Shown: in pieces, positions 34,059 through 42,759 of the stretch | How positions within the stretch are numbered: the first letter of the stretch is position 1 | How the letters are laid out: each line of letters opens with the position of its first letter | Source: an uncultured Bacillota bacterium | GTDB lineage: Bacteria; Bacillota_I; Bacilli_A; RFN20; CAG-826 | Direction: 5' to 3' | Length of the DNA stretch: 64,000 nucleotides | Assembly: GCA_949287245.1 (NCBI GenBank) | Contig: CASEFL010000003.1 | Coordinates: 1-64,000 of the forward strand | Notes under the pieces: model-generated | Database searches by the model: none | Told to the model about the DNA's origin: nothing | What the model saw: only the letters and a program-made list of their open reading frames with translations | Made by a program: the position numbers and the translations under genes

Positions 34059-34844
34059 CTAGTTCTCCTCAACACGTTTGTTTACACCACATATGGCAGT
34101 AGGCAAGTGGGTGTCATCATCAATATCAACATAACACCCTTGCAATACAAGATGTCCGCTTTCTCCTGTTTGAAAAGGGATTCTTTTCCCAAACCGCAAT
34201 TTATCTAAGGTTATTTGTGGGTCAAAGCCAATTATGCCAGGAAAATCTCCACATAACCCTAAATCCGTAATGTAGGCAACCTTTCCCTCAATAATTTGAG
34301 CATCATCTGTTTTCACATGTGTATGCGTGCCTACAACAATTGTTGCATGTTCCCTTACTAAATAGGCAAAACATTTCTTTTCACTACTCGATTCTGCATG
34401 ATAATCAACAATATGAATTGCATTAGGATATTCCTGAAAGGCTTCATCAAAAGCCTGCACCGGATCAAGAACATCTTCATTCATAAAGGCAGTGCCTAAT
34501 AAATTTGTTACAGCAAGAGAAAAGCCATCTCCTTCAAAATATATCGTGCCTTCTCCTTGCTCATAATCAAAAAGATTTCGTGGACGAATTAAGGAAGATA
34601 CATCATCAATCCATGTATCAATATCAGGTTTCCCATGGTAATGATTTCCTAAAGTTATTGCATCTACCCCGGTATTTAAGATTCTATGATAATCACGTTC
34701 GAATAAACCAGAACCAAAAGAAGCATTTTCTCCGTTTACTAAAACAAAATCTGGTTTAAGGCTTGCTTTTAAAGAAGGAAGGCCAAGTTCTAAGGCACGA
34801 AGACCAGCCTCTCCGACAACGTCTCCGAGTAAGAGAATCCGCAT
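34059..34844 (-). CDS. ymdB: YmdB family metallophosphoesterase
   Basis: The 261-residue protein shows metal-binding motifs LLGDVVGEAG, VLVNGENASFGSGL, TLGNHYHGKPDID, DYHAESSSEKKCFAYL and VVGTHTHVKTDDAQI. YmdB of Bacillus is a 2',3'-cyclic nucleotide phosphodiesterase that influences RNA turnover and biofilm choice and is encoded with RNase Y. Here it lies 2 bp after rny and 1 bp before the miaB start. Confidence 0.92.
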   Translation of the reverse strand: MRILLLGDVVGEAGLRALELGLPSLKASLKPDFVLVNGENASFGSGLFERDYHRILNTGVDAITLGNHYHGKPDIDTWIDDVSSLIRPRNLFDYEQGEGTIYFEGDGFSLAVTNLLGTAFMNEDVLDPVQAFDEAFQEYPNAIHIVDYHAESSSEKKCFAYLVREHATIVVGTHTHVKTDDAQIIEGKVAYITDLGLCGDFPGIIGFDPQITLDKLRFGKRIPFQTGESGHLVLQGCYVDIDDDTHLPTAICGVNKRVEEN

Positions 34845-34846
34845 GG

Positions 34847-36412
34847 TTATTTTGCCGTTTCAACCGCGCGATACTCACGAATAACAGAAACTTTAACCGT
34901 TCCAGGATATTTCACGTCGGCTTGAATTTTATCTTTAATTTGTTGTGCCAATAAAGTCGCTTGGGCATCAGAAACTTTTTCAGGAATGACCATAACACGC
35001 ACTTCTCTTCCAGCAGAGACAGCAAAAGCTTGAGAAACTCCCTCAAAAGATTTTGCCGATTCCTCTAATTGCGCAACCCGCTGTACATAAGTATCAAGTG
35101 ACTCGTTACGTACACCAGGACGTGCAGCCGATAAAGTATCAGCGGCAACAACTAAATGAGAGATAACATATTTCTTTTCCACATCGCCGTGATGGGCCTC
35201 AATTGCATTGACGACAACGTCCGGCTCATTATTTCTTCTTGCCAAATCTGCACCTAACTGGACATGTGATCCCTCAATTTCTACCGAAATAGCCTTACCA
35301 ATGTCATGGAGAAGTCCTGCTCTTTTGGCTAAATTTTGGTCAAGTCCTAATTCCGCAGCCATCGCCCCTGTTAAACGGGCCACTTCAATAGAATGTTCTA
35401 AAACATTTTGTCCATACGAAGTGCGGTATTTGAGCTTCCCTAAATAACTTAAAATTTCTTTTGGAAGACGAGGTAAACCTAACCGGCGTACAGCTTCTTC
35501 GCCTGCTTTATAAGTTTCCTCATTCACTTCTTTTTCATATTTTGCTGCTAATTCTTCAATCCTTGATGGTTGAATACGACCATCTTTAACAAGAGCAAGC
35601 AAGGTACGCCTTGCAATTTCTCGACGAATCGGATTAAAGCAAGAAACGGAAATAATTTCTGGAGTATCGTCTACTTCTAAATCAACCCCTAAAGTATTTT
35701 CAATAACTTTAATATTTCTTCCTTCACGGCCAATAATTCTTCCTTTTAGATCATCCGATGGTAAAGGTATGGCTGCCGTAGTGTGTTCAACAGTGAATTC
35801 TTGTGCGTATCGCTCTGCCGCATCCGCTAAAAGTTGTTTTGCTTTTGTTTCGGCAAATTCTTCTGCCTCATCTTCCCGATTTTTAATATAAGCAGAAATT
35901 TCAATCGCCATTTTTTCCTCTACCCGTCTCATAATCTCATCACGAGCATCTTTTACGGATAAACCAGAAACTTTCTCAAGTTCCGTAATAATGGCGCTAA
36001 TCTTTTCTTGTAAATCAGCCGCTTTTTCTTCGTAAGCATCGATTTTTTCTTCTAAAACTTCTTTTCGCTGATCAATTGCTCTTTCGCGATTATCAAGTTG
36101 AGATTCTCGACGAGTAAGTTCTTGTTCTCTTGCCGTAACTTGTGCGCGAATCTCTGTCGCTTTTACTCGAGCATCAGCAAGCATTTTCTCAGCATTTTGT
36201 TTTGTCTCAAGCATTGCTTCTTTTGCATCAAGACGCGACTTTGCAATTAATGCTTGTCCTTGACGTTCCGCGTCTTTTAAAAGTTGTTCTGCCTCTTTTC
36301 CTGTTGCTTTTTTCCGAAAACTTGGAATAGCAAAAAGCACACCACCAACAAGCGCTCCTCCAAGTAAAAAAGTAACCAAACAAACAACGACACAAATCCA
36401 TGAATCAATCAT
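34847..36412 (-). CDS. rny: Ribonuclease Y
   Basis: This 521-residue endoribonuclease starts mRNA decay at the membrane. It has an N-terminal membrane helix (residues about 5-30), a long coiled coil (about 40-205), a KH domain (GRIIGREGRNIKVIENTLG) and an HD domain with AGLLHDIGKAI. AGGAG precedes the ATG. About 270 bases separate it from recA, so it probably has its own promoter heading rny-ymdB-miaB-miaA-tcdA. Confidence 0.96.
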   Translation of the reverse strand: MIDSWICVVVCLVTFLLGGALVGGVLFAIPSFRKKATGKEAEQLLKDAERQGQALIAKSRLDAKEAMLETKQNAEKMLADARVKATEIRAQVTAREQELTRRESQLDNRERAIDQRKEVLEEKIDAYEEKAADLQEKISAIITELEKVSGLSVKDARDEIMRRVEEKMAIEISAYIKNREDEAEEFAETKAKQLLADAAERYAQEFTVEHTTAAIPLPSDDLKGRIIGREGRNIKVIENTLGVDLEVDDTPEIISVSCFNPIRREIARRTLLALVKDGRIQPSRIEELAAKYEKEVNEETYKAGEEAVRRLGLPRLPKEILSYLGKLKYRTSYGQNVLEHSIEVARLTGAMAAELGLDQNLAKRAGLLHDIGKAISVEIEGSHVQLGADLARRNNEPDVVVNAIEAHHGDVEKKYVISHLVVAADTLSAARPGVRNESLDTYVQRVAQLEESAKSFEGVSQAFAVSAGREVRVMVIPEKVSDAQATLLAQQIKDKIQADVKYPGTVKVSVIREYRAVETAK

Positions 36413-36679
36413 ATAAAAACTCCTAGTAATTGCCTAAGAAGACGCTTCAAGCAGGAAGTTCTTTTAACAGAAAGAAGGAATTACTTTGCTATATCAATAA
36501 TAAATATTAATCAATTCGCGCCTTTTTGGCGTTTTCATTTTAGTGCGCTTCTTAATAATTTACTACTTAGGAATATAAAGGCCTTTTATAAAATTTTAAA
36601 AATAGAAAATGGGAAATTTAAAAATAGAAAAAAATATATTAGTTTTGCATTGTTTTTTGAAAATTAGTTTATGAAATCC

Positions 36680-37711
36680 TTATTCCTCTTCGCTAGAAAT
36701 TCCCTTGCCATTTTTCATAATTTCGCGGATTTTTGCTTCTAAAGAGTTGCAAGCATCAACATGAGTCTTCAAAAAGGCTTTGGCAGCCTCTTTCCCATTT
36801 CCAATTTTTTCTCCTTCGTATTCATACCAGTTACCACTTTTGGATAGGAAATTATTTTGTACCGCTAGATCAATAATCTCCCCTTCTTTGCTAATTCCTT
36901 TTCCATACATGATGTCAATTAGACAAGAGCGGAAAGGAGGAGCAACTTTATTTTTTACCACTTTTACTTTTACGGAGTTGCCAATAATTTCGGAACCACT
37001 TTTAATTGCTTCTGCTCTTCTTAAATCTAAGCGAATCGAGGCATAAAACTTCAATGCATTGCCACCCGTTGTTGTTTCTGGATTGCCATACATTACACCA
37101 ACCTTCATGCGAATTTGGTTGATAAAAATCACAAGACAATTCGTTTTTGAAAGGATACCCGTTAGTTTTCTCATTGCTTTGCTCATTAACCGCGCTTGTA
37201 AACCAACTTGATTTTCACTCATGAGCCCATCAAGTTCTGCTTGTGGAACAAGTGCAGCTACCGAATCAACAATAATTAAATCAATTGCTCCACTTTCTGC
37301 TAGCATTTCCACAATTTCTAATCCTTGTTCTCCACTATCCGGTTGAGAAAGAATTAATTCGTCAATATCGACACCAAGTTTTTCTGCATAATCTGGATCA
37401 ATTGCGTGTTCCGCATCAATATAAGCCGCTCGACCACCTTTCTTTTGAATTTCCGCAACCGCATGTAAGGCAAGCGTACTTTTCCCTGAACTTTCAGGTC
37501 CATAAATTTCAACAATTCTTCCTCTTGGATAACCACCAACACCTAAAGTTGCATCCAAAAGCAAAGAACCTGTAGGAATCACATCAACATCAACTTTGGG
37601 CTGCTCACCCATTCGCATAATGGAACCTTTTCCGTAAGCTCTTTCAATGGTTTTTAACGCTTCCTTTAAAGCTTCCTCTTTATTTTTTTCTATCGTTTCT
37701 TCTTTTGCCAT
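36680..37711 (-). CDS. recA: Recombinase RecA
   Basis: This 343-residue protein has [17 protein letters not shown] (Walker A), [18 protein letters not shown] (Walker B region) and [20 protein letters not shown] (L2 loop). It is the strand-exchange protein of homologous recombination. TAGGAG lies before the ATG. No LexA-type operator was seen in the 53 bp upstream. The order pgsA, cinA-type gene, recA, rny is that of Bacillus. Confidence 0.97.
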   Translation of the reverse strand: MAKEETIEKNKEEALKEALKTIERAYGKGSIMRMGEQPKVDVDVIPTGSLLLDATLGVGGYPRGRIVEIYGPESSGKSTLALHAVAEIQKKGGRAAYIDAEHAIDPDYAEKLGVDIDELILSQPDSGEQGLEIVEMLAESGAIDLIIVDSVAALVPQAELDGLMSENQVGLQARLMSKAMRKLTGILSKTNCLVIFINQIRMKVGVMYGNPETTTGGNALKFYASIRLDLRRAEAIKSGSEIIGNSVKVKVVKNKVAPPFRSCLIDIMYGKGISKEGEIIDLAVQNNFLSKSGNWYEYEGEKIGNGKEAAKAFLKTHVDACNSLEAKIREIMKNGKGISSEEE

Positions 37712-37764
37712 ATCTTGTCTCCTATCGACAATGATTTACTAGCTCTTCAAAAGAAAGTGCCCTT

Positions 37765-38241
37765 TTAACCAAAAATTGCACTTAAATAATCAAGCATCAT
37801 CTCTACCGCTTTTTCCTGAATATCAATTCTTAAACCATTAAAATCAGCAGAAAGTTCAACAAGTCCTCTTTTAGTAGATATTGTCATGTGAACACGGCCT
37901 ACTGGCGCCCTACCAGGCTCATGAGTGGGTCCGGCGTTTCCTGTAAAAGAAACACAAACATCAACTCCTAGAGCCTTTCTTCCACCCATGGCCATTTCAT
38001 TGGCAACAGGTTGAGAAACAACACCATATTTCTTGATAAGTTCATGTGGAACATGAACGTATTTTTCCTTTAAAGGTGTGGAATAAGTAATAAAACCTCC
38101 ACGAAAAACATCACTCGCTCCAGGAATAGAAACTAAAGAAGAAGCAAAAAGCCCACCGGTAATCGATTCTACACAACCTAAAGTTAAGTGTTTTTCTCGT
38201 AACATCGATAATACACGTCGACATTTTTCTCTAGAAATCAT
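37765..38241 (-). CDS. CinA C-terminal domain protein (nicotinamide-nucleotide amidase PncC type)
   Basis: The 158-residue protein consists only of the CinA C-terminal domain: LGCVESITGGLFASSLVSIP, FRGGFITYSTPLKEKYV, AMGGRKALGVDVCVSFTGNAGP. This domain deamidates nicotinamide mononucleotide to nicotinic acid mononucleotide. The N-terminal MoaB-like domain of full CinA is absent. It is positioned between pgsA and recA as full-length cinA is in Bacillus. Confidence 0.9.
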   Translation of the reverse strand: MISREKCRRVLSMLREKHLTLGCVESITGGLFASSLVSIPGASDVFRGGFITYSTPLKEKYVHVPHELIKKYGVVSQPVANEMAMGGRKALGVDVCVSFTGNAGPTHEPGRAPVGRVHMTISTKRGLVELSADFNGLRIDIQEKAVEMMLDYLSAIFG

Positions 38242-38243
38242 AG

Positions 38244-38876
38244 TTATTCCTCCTTGGTTTGATAAAAAAGAGAACGATTTTGAATAACATAAATTATTCC
38301 ACTAAGAAGAGAAACGGCAGTTGTAAGATAAACGAGGAAGTCAAGAATATGTAGTCCCTTTGGCCATGAAGCATCAAAATATGAAAACGGCCATCCTCCT
38401 AAAAAGAGGAAAGGAATGGTTATCATTTGACAAACTGTTTTTATTTTTCCAAAAGGATTTGCGGCTACAACTTTTCCTTTTATAGCAGCAATTTGGCGAA
38501 TACCATCCACAACGAAGTCACGCGCAATCATTAAAATCACAAAGAAAAAGGAAATCGAATAACTCTCTCCATGGTAAAAATTAGGAATGGCTAAATAAAT
38601 AAAAGAAGCATCCACTAACAGTTTATCGGCAATAGGATCAAGAAACTTGCCAAGAGTAGTAACTTGATTCCATTTTCTTGCTAAATATCCATCTAGAAAA
38701 TCAGTAGAAGCCGCAAGGACAAAAACAATCATTGCCGCAAGATTAAGATAAAGAATGGGCGTTCCTGGAAGAAATGCTGTCATTACACTTTCAAAAAAGG
38801 AACAAATGAAAAGAGTAAGAATTAATACAAAAATCGCACCAATACGAATAAGGGTAATTTTTGTAGGGATATTCAT
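38244..38876 (-). CDS. pgsA: CDP-diacylglycerol--glycerol-3-phosphate 3-phosphatidyltransferase
   Basis: The 210-residue membrane enzyme makes phosphatidylglycerol phosphate. The CDP-alcohol phosphotransferase motif is seen as TDFLDGYLARKWNQVTTLG, then FLDPIADKLLVDAS. Five to six membrane segments are apparent. AAAGGAG precedes the ATG. It is transcribed after rnpB in the same direction and followed 2 bp later by the CinA-domain gene. Confidence 0.94.
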   Translation of the reverse strand: MNIPTKITLIRIGAIFVLILTLFICSFFESVMTAFLPGTPILYLNLAAMIVFVLAASTDFLDGYLARKWNQVTTLGKFLDPIADKLLVDASFIYLAIPNFYHGESYSISFFFVILMIARDFVVDGIRQIAAIKGKVVAANPFGKIKTVCQMITIPFLFLGGWPFSYFDASWPKGLHILDFLVYLTTAVSLLSGIIYVIQNRSLFYQTKEE

Positions 38877-38897
38877 TCTTGCTCCTTTCTATTATGA

Positions 38898-39231
38898 GTA
38901 TCCGACCCGATAAGCCATGTTCTGTCGAGGGTGGTAATTAATCTCCGTTTAAACGGGGAAACGCAACTTCGTTTTGTCTTGTTTCCTTCCCCTACCAAAT
39001 TTGGGTTTCTCGCTTGTGGGGTTTACCGCGTTTCACCCTAGCCTCACGACTAGGCTCGTCTCTGTGGCACCTTAGGGATTCCCTTCTATGTAAGAAGTTC
39101 TTCCGCCGTTACGCGCTCCCGCGTACCCAAGGTTATTTTTTCCCTTGGCACAGGCACTGCGGACATCACAGTCCGCGCGAGCATGGACTTTCCTCTTCCA
39201 ATGGAAGCAACCACCTGGGTCGGATTAACGT
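38898..39231 (-). ncRNA. rnpB: RNase P RNA, B type
   Basis: The minus-strand transcript begins with a stem CCGACCC that pairs with GGGTCGG near its 3' end, carries GAGGAAAGTCCATGCTCGC (the P4/J region conserved in all bacterial RNase P RNAs) and ends with ACAGAACATGGCTTATCGGG, which includes the 3' half of P4 and the GG of the CCA-binding region. The length of about 334 bases fits. Ends are estimated. It starts immediately after gpsB, whose stop codon lies inside the first bases of the RNA, and precedes pgsA. Confidence 0.93.
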
Positions 39232-39638
39232 CCTTTAATTGCTTTGTTTGGATCAATTCCTATGGAATAAAGATAATTTTCTAAAGCATTTATCCTCTGT
39301 ATATATTGAAGATTTTCCGCTGTAGGAGAATCACTAGGCTTAATGTTTCGAAGTTTTTCTCGTAAACTCGCATTATCTAATTCTAATTTACGTAGAGATT
39401 CCCGTAATGAATCTTCTTTCTCAGAAGCTTCATTTGCCTTTTTTTCTGCGTTCTCTAATTTTGCTGACATCTCTTCAATATGAGACGACATTGCTTTTTG
39501 ATAAGCAAGAAAGACTTCATAATCTTTCATGATTAAATCCAAAAAAGCGTCCACTTCACCCGATTGATATCCTTTTACGTCTTTCGTAAATTTCTTTTTC
39601 AAGATTTTTTGGGGAGTTAATTCAATACGGTATTCCAT
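39225..39638 (-). CDS. gpsB: Cell division protein GpsB / DivIVA-family
   Basis: The 137-residue protein has the DivIVA N-terminal domain (LTPQKILKKKFTKDVKGYQS, then EVDAFLDLIMKDYE) and a coiled coil (about 50-95), followed by a short C-terminal segment. GpsB coordinates septal and side-wall growth. In Bacillus gpsB also lies directly before rnpB, which decides for GpsB over DivIVA. TATAAT ends 9 bases before the ATG. Confidence 0.88.
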   Translation of the reverse strand: MEYRIELTPQKILKKKFTKDVKGYQSGEVDAFLDLIMKDYEVFLAYQKAMSSHIEEMSAKLENAEKKANEASEKEDSLRESLRKLELDNASLREKLRNIKPSDSPTAENLQYIQRINALENYLYSIGIDPNKAIKGR

Positions 39639-39647
39639 GGTTCTTCT

Positions 39648-39653
39648 ATTATA
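39648..39653 (-). promoter_or_regulatory. -10 box, leaderless type, for gpsB (and probably rnpB)
   Basis: A perfect TATAAT on the minus strand ends 9 bases before ATG 39638. Confidence 0.5.
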
Positions 39654-39735
39654 AACATTCTTTGAAGACTCTCCGAGTACGTTTAAAAGAAATTACAATT
39701 TTTAAGATGCAAACCTCAGAAGAAGAAAGCGATGG

Positions 39736-39741
39736 TAAAAT
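39736..39741 (+). promoter_or_regulatory. -10 box, leaderless type, for the DEDDh exonuclease gene
   Basis: TAAAAT ends 6 bases before the GTG start at 39748. Confidence 0.5.
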
Positions 39742-39747
39742 ATTTTT

Positions 39748-40473
39748 GTGAAAAATTTACAAAAGGCGTTAAAAGGAAGGAAAGCTATCGCCTTCCTTGA
39801 TTTAGAAGGAACCCAAATCAGTCATGAAATGATTGAACTTGGTGCGGTGCTTGTGACTTTAGATAATGAAAATAAAATTCGCAAGAAAAAAGAACCATTC
39901 CGTCTTTATGTCAAACCTATTGGTCCTATCGGAAAAATTGTTCAACGTCTAACTGGGATTAGTGAGAAACTACTTGTCGAAAAAGCGGTAAGTTATCCTG
40001 AGGCACAACGTTTATTTCGTCAATATATAGGAAAATATTGGCAAAAAGCGCTCTTTTGTACTTTTGGAAATCATGATTTACGAATTATTGAACAAACAAC
40101 TCTTCGTCAAAAAAATGCTGACCATGACTGGGCCGCAACAATATGCCATAATCATTTCGATTTATCTTCTTGGTTATCTCAATATGTAGAAGATGAACAT
40201 GGGAATTCCTATTCCTTAGAAAACTATCTTAAAATTTTTGAGATTCATTTCCACGGGAAAGCTCATGATGCACAAGATGATGCCATTAATTTAATGCTTC
40301 TTTATCAAGCAATCATGGATAGAAAAGATATCCTAGAAAAAGAATATTTAAAAACTTTATCAAAACTTCATAAAATCCCTGAGCCCGTAAGAAAAATCCT
40401 GCAAAGGATCGCAGAGGGAGAAACAATCTCACGTGTTGATTTAGAAAAGGAAATTCATCAATATTTTTTATGA
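39748..40473 (+). CDS. DEDDh 3'-5' exonuclease (RNase T / KapD-like)
   Basis: The 241-residue protein has the DEDDh motifs: IAFLDLEGTQISHEMIELGA (D and E), CTFGNHDLRIIEQ (D) and HGKAHDAQDDAINLM (H and D). It resembles DNA polymerase III epsilon and KapD-type exonucleases, but the substrate cannot be told. The start is GTG 39748, chosen because a -10 box lies 6 bases upstream and no ribosome binding site is present. It overlaps recU by 4 bp, so both probably serve nucleic acid processing. Confidence 0.85.
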   Translation: MKNLQKALKGRKAIAFLDLEGTQISHEMIELGAVLVTLDNENKIRKKKEPFRLYVKPIGPIGKIVQRLTGISEKLLVEKAVSYPEAQRLFRQYIGKYWQKALFCTFGNHDLRIIEQTTLRQKNADHDWAATICHNHFDLSSWLSQYVEDEHGNSYSLENYLKIFEIHFHGKAHDAQDDAINLMLLYQAIMDRKDILEKEYLKTLSKLHKIPEPVRKILQRIAEGETISRVDLEKEIHQYFL

Positions 40474-41069
40474 AATATCCAAGGGGCATAACTCCTCCAA
40501 GCGAAGGAGTCATTAAGAAAAAGAGAATCATTAACAAAAAAGGAAATGCCGCGAATCGAGGCATGGTTTTTGAAAACGACATTAATGCTTCTAATGACTT
40601 TTATTTAAAACACAATCGAGCCTTAATTTCAAAAAGACCAACCCCTATTAATATTGTAAAAGTGGATTATGCAAGAGGAGCTAAAATTAAAGAAGCATAT
40701 TTTGAAAAACAATCGACCACAGACTATAACGGGGTTTATCGCGGAAAATACTTAGATTTCGAAGCAAAAAGTACCCAGTCTAAAACTTCCTTTCCTTTAC
40801 ACAATATCGCCCCTCAACAAGTCGAACATCTAAAATCGGTTATACGCCATGGAGGCATTGCCTTTTTTCTTATAAACTTCGCTCTTTTAAATGAAACCTA
40901 TCTTTTATCTGCCGAATATATTTGTCAGTTTTATGAAGAACAACCTAGAAAATCAATCCCTATAAAGGATATCCGTGCAAAAGGCATACTTTGTAAGGAA
41001 AGTTTTTTGCCTCGTTATGACTATCTTGCAGCAGTCGATGAATTTTATTTTTCAAAAAAAGAGAAATAA
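40470..41069 (+). CDS. recU: Holliday junction resolvase RecU
   Basis: The 199-residue protein has the RecU pattern: MKYPRGITPP, NRGMVFENDINASNDFYL, KRPTPINIVKVDY, GKYLDFEAKSTQSKTSFPL. The DFEAK segment carries the metal-binding nuclease residues. It cuts Holliday junctions in Gram-positive bacteria. The start overlaps the exonuclease stop (ATGA). Its end overlaps the convergent nth gene by 25 bp. Confidence 0.94.
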   Translation: MKYPRGITPPSEGVIKKKRIINKKGNAANRGMVFENDINASNDFYLKHNRALISKRPTPINIVKVDYARGAKIKEAYFEKQSTTDYNGVYRGKYLDFEAKSTQSKTSFPLHNIAPQQVEHLKSVIRHGGIAFFLINFALLNETYLLSAEYICQFYEEQPRKSIPIKDIRAKGILCKESFLPRYDYLAAVDEFYFSKKEK

Positions 41070-41686
41070 GAGGGGCAAATCTCTTGTAAAGGGCAGTGTT
41101 TGCAAAGGGGTTTTTGCGCCTTACAAAAGCGGCGACCCAAAGTAATAAAAGCGCGATGCATATAACTTGCCTTCTCTTTAGGGTAAAGACGAAATAGTTT
41201 TTCTCCCGCTTTACTAGGAGTTTTTTCCTTTTGTAAAGCTAGACGATGAGTGACACGAAAAATATGCGTATCAACAGGAAAGCTTATCGCTTTATCACGT
41301 TCAATAAGAAAAACACCGGCAGTTTTCTCACCAACCCCCGGTAAGGAGACTAAGAAAGAAAAATCATGAGGAATATTCTCTTCTCCCCTCTCTTTAAAAA
41401 TCTTTCCTAAAAGAAATAAAGACTTTGCTTTGTTTTTATATAGACCTAAAGAGTGAATATATCCTTCAATTTCTTCTACACTACTTTCGGCAAAAGAGGC
41501 AAATGTAGGATAACGTTCCCATAATGAGGGAGTCACTTTATTAACGGAAATATCCGTGGTTTGCGCGGATAATAATATCGCAATCAAACATTCCCGGTCA
41601 TTTTTGAAACAAAGAGTAGGCCCTAAAGGTCCAAACTCTGAAGACAACTTTTCCTCTATATAGGAGGCACGTTCAACTTTTCTCAT
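41045..41686 (-). CDS. nth: Endonuclease III
   Basis: This 213-residue DNA glycosylase/AP lyase excises oxidised pyrimidines. The helix-hairpin-helix (FLVSLPGVGEKTAGVFL) carries the catalytic Lys, VDTHIFRVTHRL carries the catalytic Asp, and the C-terminal cluster C-x6-C-x2-C-x5-C (CKAQKPLCKHCPLQEIC) binds 4Fe-4S. It overlaps dnaD by 4 bp, the same pair as in Bacillus. Confidence 0.95.
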   Translation of the reverse strand: MRKVERASYIEEKLSSEFGPLGPTLCFKNDRECLIAILLSAQTTDISVNKVTPSLWERYPTFASFAESSVEEIEGYIHSLGLYKNKAKSLFLLGKIFKERGEENIPHDFSFLVSLPGVGEKTAGVFLIERDKAISFPVDTHIFRVTHRLALQKEKTPSKAGEKLFRLYPKEKASYMHRAFITLGRRFCKAQKPLCKHCPLQEICPSYFSFFEK

Positions 41687-42225
41687 TCCTTCTTTTCTCG
41701 TTCTCGATTTTGTTTTAATTCCAACTCAATCCCCCGAAGATTCGAACGATGAGGTACGTTTTTTATCGCCAAATCAATTTCCTCATCGGAAAAGCCATCT
41801 TCTAACCAATTTCGAATCGTTTCGCGTTCCAAAGGGGCTAAAGGACGTTTTAAATAATCTTCAAATAAATGGGAAAAATGAGACACGCGTTTTTGAATAT
41901 CACGATCTTCATCCTTAAGGATTTCTTCCATTAAAGTACGATAAACAACCGCTTTTAATGGTTCAATCGAACATTGATTCGATCCATTAAAGCCATAGAC
42001 AAAATATTTTTTTAGCATCAAACGCGATAAAACTTGATCAATTTCCATTTCATCATAATTCATGACCATCGCTAAAGTGCTAGGGACAATAAATGCATTC
42101 CCTTTTTTTAAAAGATGATCCACCATTAAAATTACCATCACATCTTTTTCATCAAGATGAAGTTTTTTATAAGTCTCAAGTAAGGCGTATTCAAACGATA
42201 CACCATTTTCTAATGTTGGATTCAT
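41683..42225 (-). CDS. dnaD: DnaD family replication initiation protein
   Basis: This 180-residue protein has an N-terminal winged helix (about 20-100, VDHLLKKGNAFIVPSTLA) and the C-terminal DnaD domain (FSHLFEDYLKRPLAPLERE, then WLEDGFSDEEIDLAIK). DnaD helps load the helicase at the origin and at restart sites. It is shorter than Bacillus DnaD (232). The start ATG 42225 has TAAAAT 9 bases upstream. Confidence 0.88.
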   Translation of the reverse strand: MNPTLENGVSFEYALLETYKKLHLDEKDVMVILMVDHLLKKGNAFIVPSTLAMVMNYDEMEIDQVLSRLMLKKYFVYGFNGSNQCSIEPLKAVVYRTLMEEILKDEDRDIQKRVSHFSHLFEDYLKRPLAPLERETIRNWLEDGFSDEEIDLAIKNVPHRSNLRGIELELKQNREREKKE

Positions 42226-42234
42226 ACTGTCTTT

Positions 42235-42240
42235 ATTTTA
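42235..42240 (-). promoter_or_regulatory. -10 box, leaderless type, for dnaD-nth
   Basis: TAAAAT on the minus strand ends 9 bases before ATG 42225. Confidence 0.45.
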
Positions 42241-42286
42241 ACGAATTTAAAGGACATGGGAAATTGAAAGAAAGATAAAAGAAAAA

Positions 42287-42304
42287 CCCTTCCATGCGGA
42301 AGGG
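42287..42304 (-). terminator. Intrinsic terminator after hup
   Basis: The CCCTTCC / GGAAGGG stem has a 4-base loop and TTTTTC on the minus strand. Confidence 0.85.
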
Positions 42305-42321
42305 CTTAACATAGACAACAA

Positions 42322-42594
42322 TTAGTTGAGTTTTTCTTTTAAGGTCTTGCTGAGCTTAAAGGAAACAGTTGCCGAGGCGGGAATCTCAATCTTTTGTTGG
42401 TTCGAAGGATTGGTTCCAATACGTGGTCCACGGACCTTTTTCTCAAAAATACCAAAGCCGGAGAGTTTTACGGTGTCACCATCAAGTAACGCTTTTTCAA
42501 TCGCTACTAAGACCGCATCAACTGCAGCTTCAGCATCTTTTTTGGAGAGGTCGGTGATGTCAACCACCTTGGCAACAAGTTCAGTTTTGTTCAT
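42322..42594 (-). CDS. hup: HU-type DNA-binding protein
   Basis: The 90-residue protein matches the family throughout: MNKTELVAKVVDITDLSKKD, LSGFGIFEKKVRGPRIGTNP (the beta arm with the conserved RxGxNP) and PASATVSFKLSKTLKEK. It bends and packages DNA. TAGGAGG precedes the ATG. It lies beside der as in Bacillus, and has its own terminator. Confidence 0.95.
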   Translation of the reverse strand: MNKTELVAKVVDITDLSKKDAEAAVDAVLVAIEKALLDGDTVKLSGFGIFEKKVRGPRIGTNPSNQQKIEIPASATVSFKLSKTLKEKLN

Positions 42595-42660
42595 GGATAT
42601 ATATCCTCCTATATACTGATTATTTGGACAAAAAGTAGCCTATCATGGTCAATAAAGATA

Positions 42661-42674
42661 TGCAAGCGCTTTCA
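42661..42674. promoter_or_regulatory. cre-like palindrome upstream of hup
   Basis: TGCAAGCGCTTTCA differs at one position from the CcpA operator pattern (TGWAANCGNTNWCA). It lies 67 bases before the hup ATG, in the hup promoter region. CcpA itself is not in this window, so the role is a guess. Confidence 0.3.
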
Positions 42675-42759
42675 AGTGATTTTTTTATCGATGATATCGG
42701 AAATATTTCTACAATTGTCACCAAATTCAGAAAAACAAGTTTAAGACAAAGTGGAGAAA

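Noticed and set aside
36413-36679. CGCC-AAAAA-GGCG hairpin near 36525 as recA terminator
   Set aside because: The stem is only 4-5 bp and no T-run follows on the recA strand; not enough to call.
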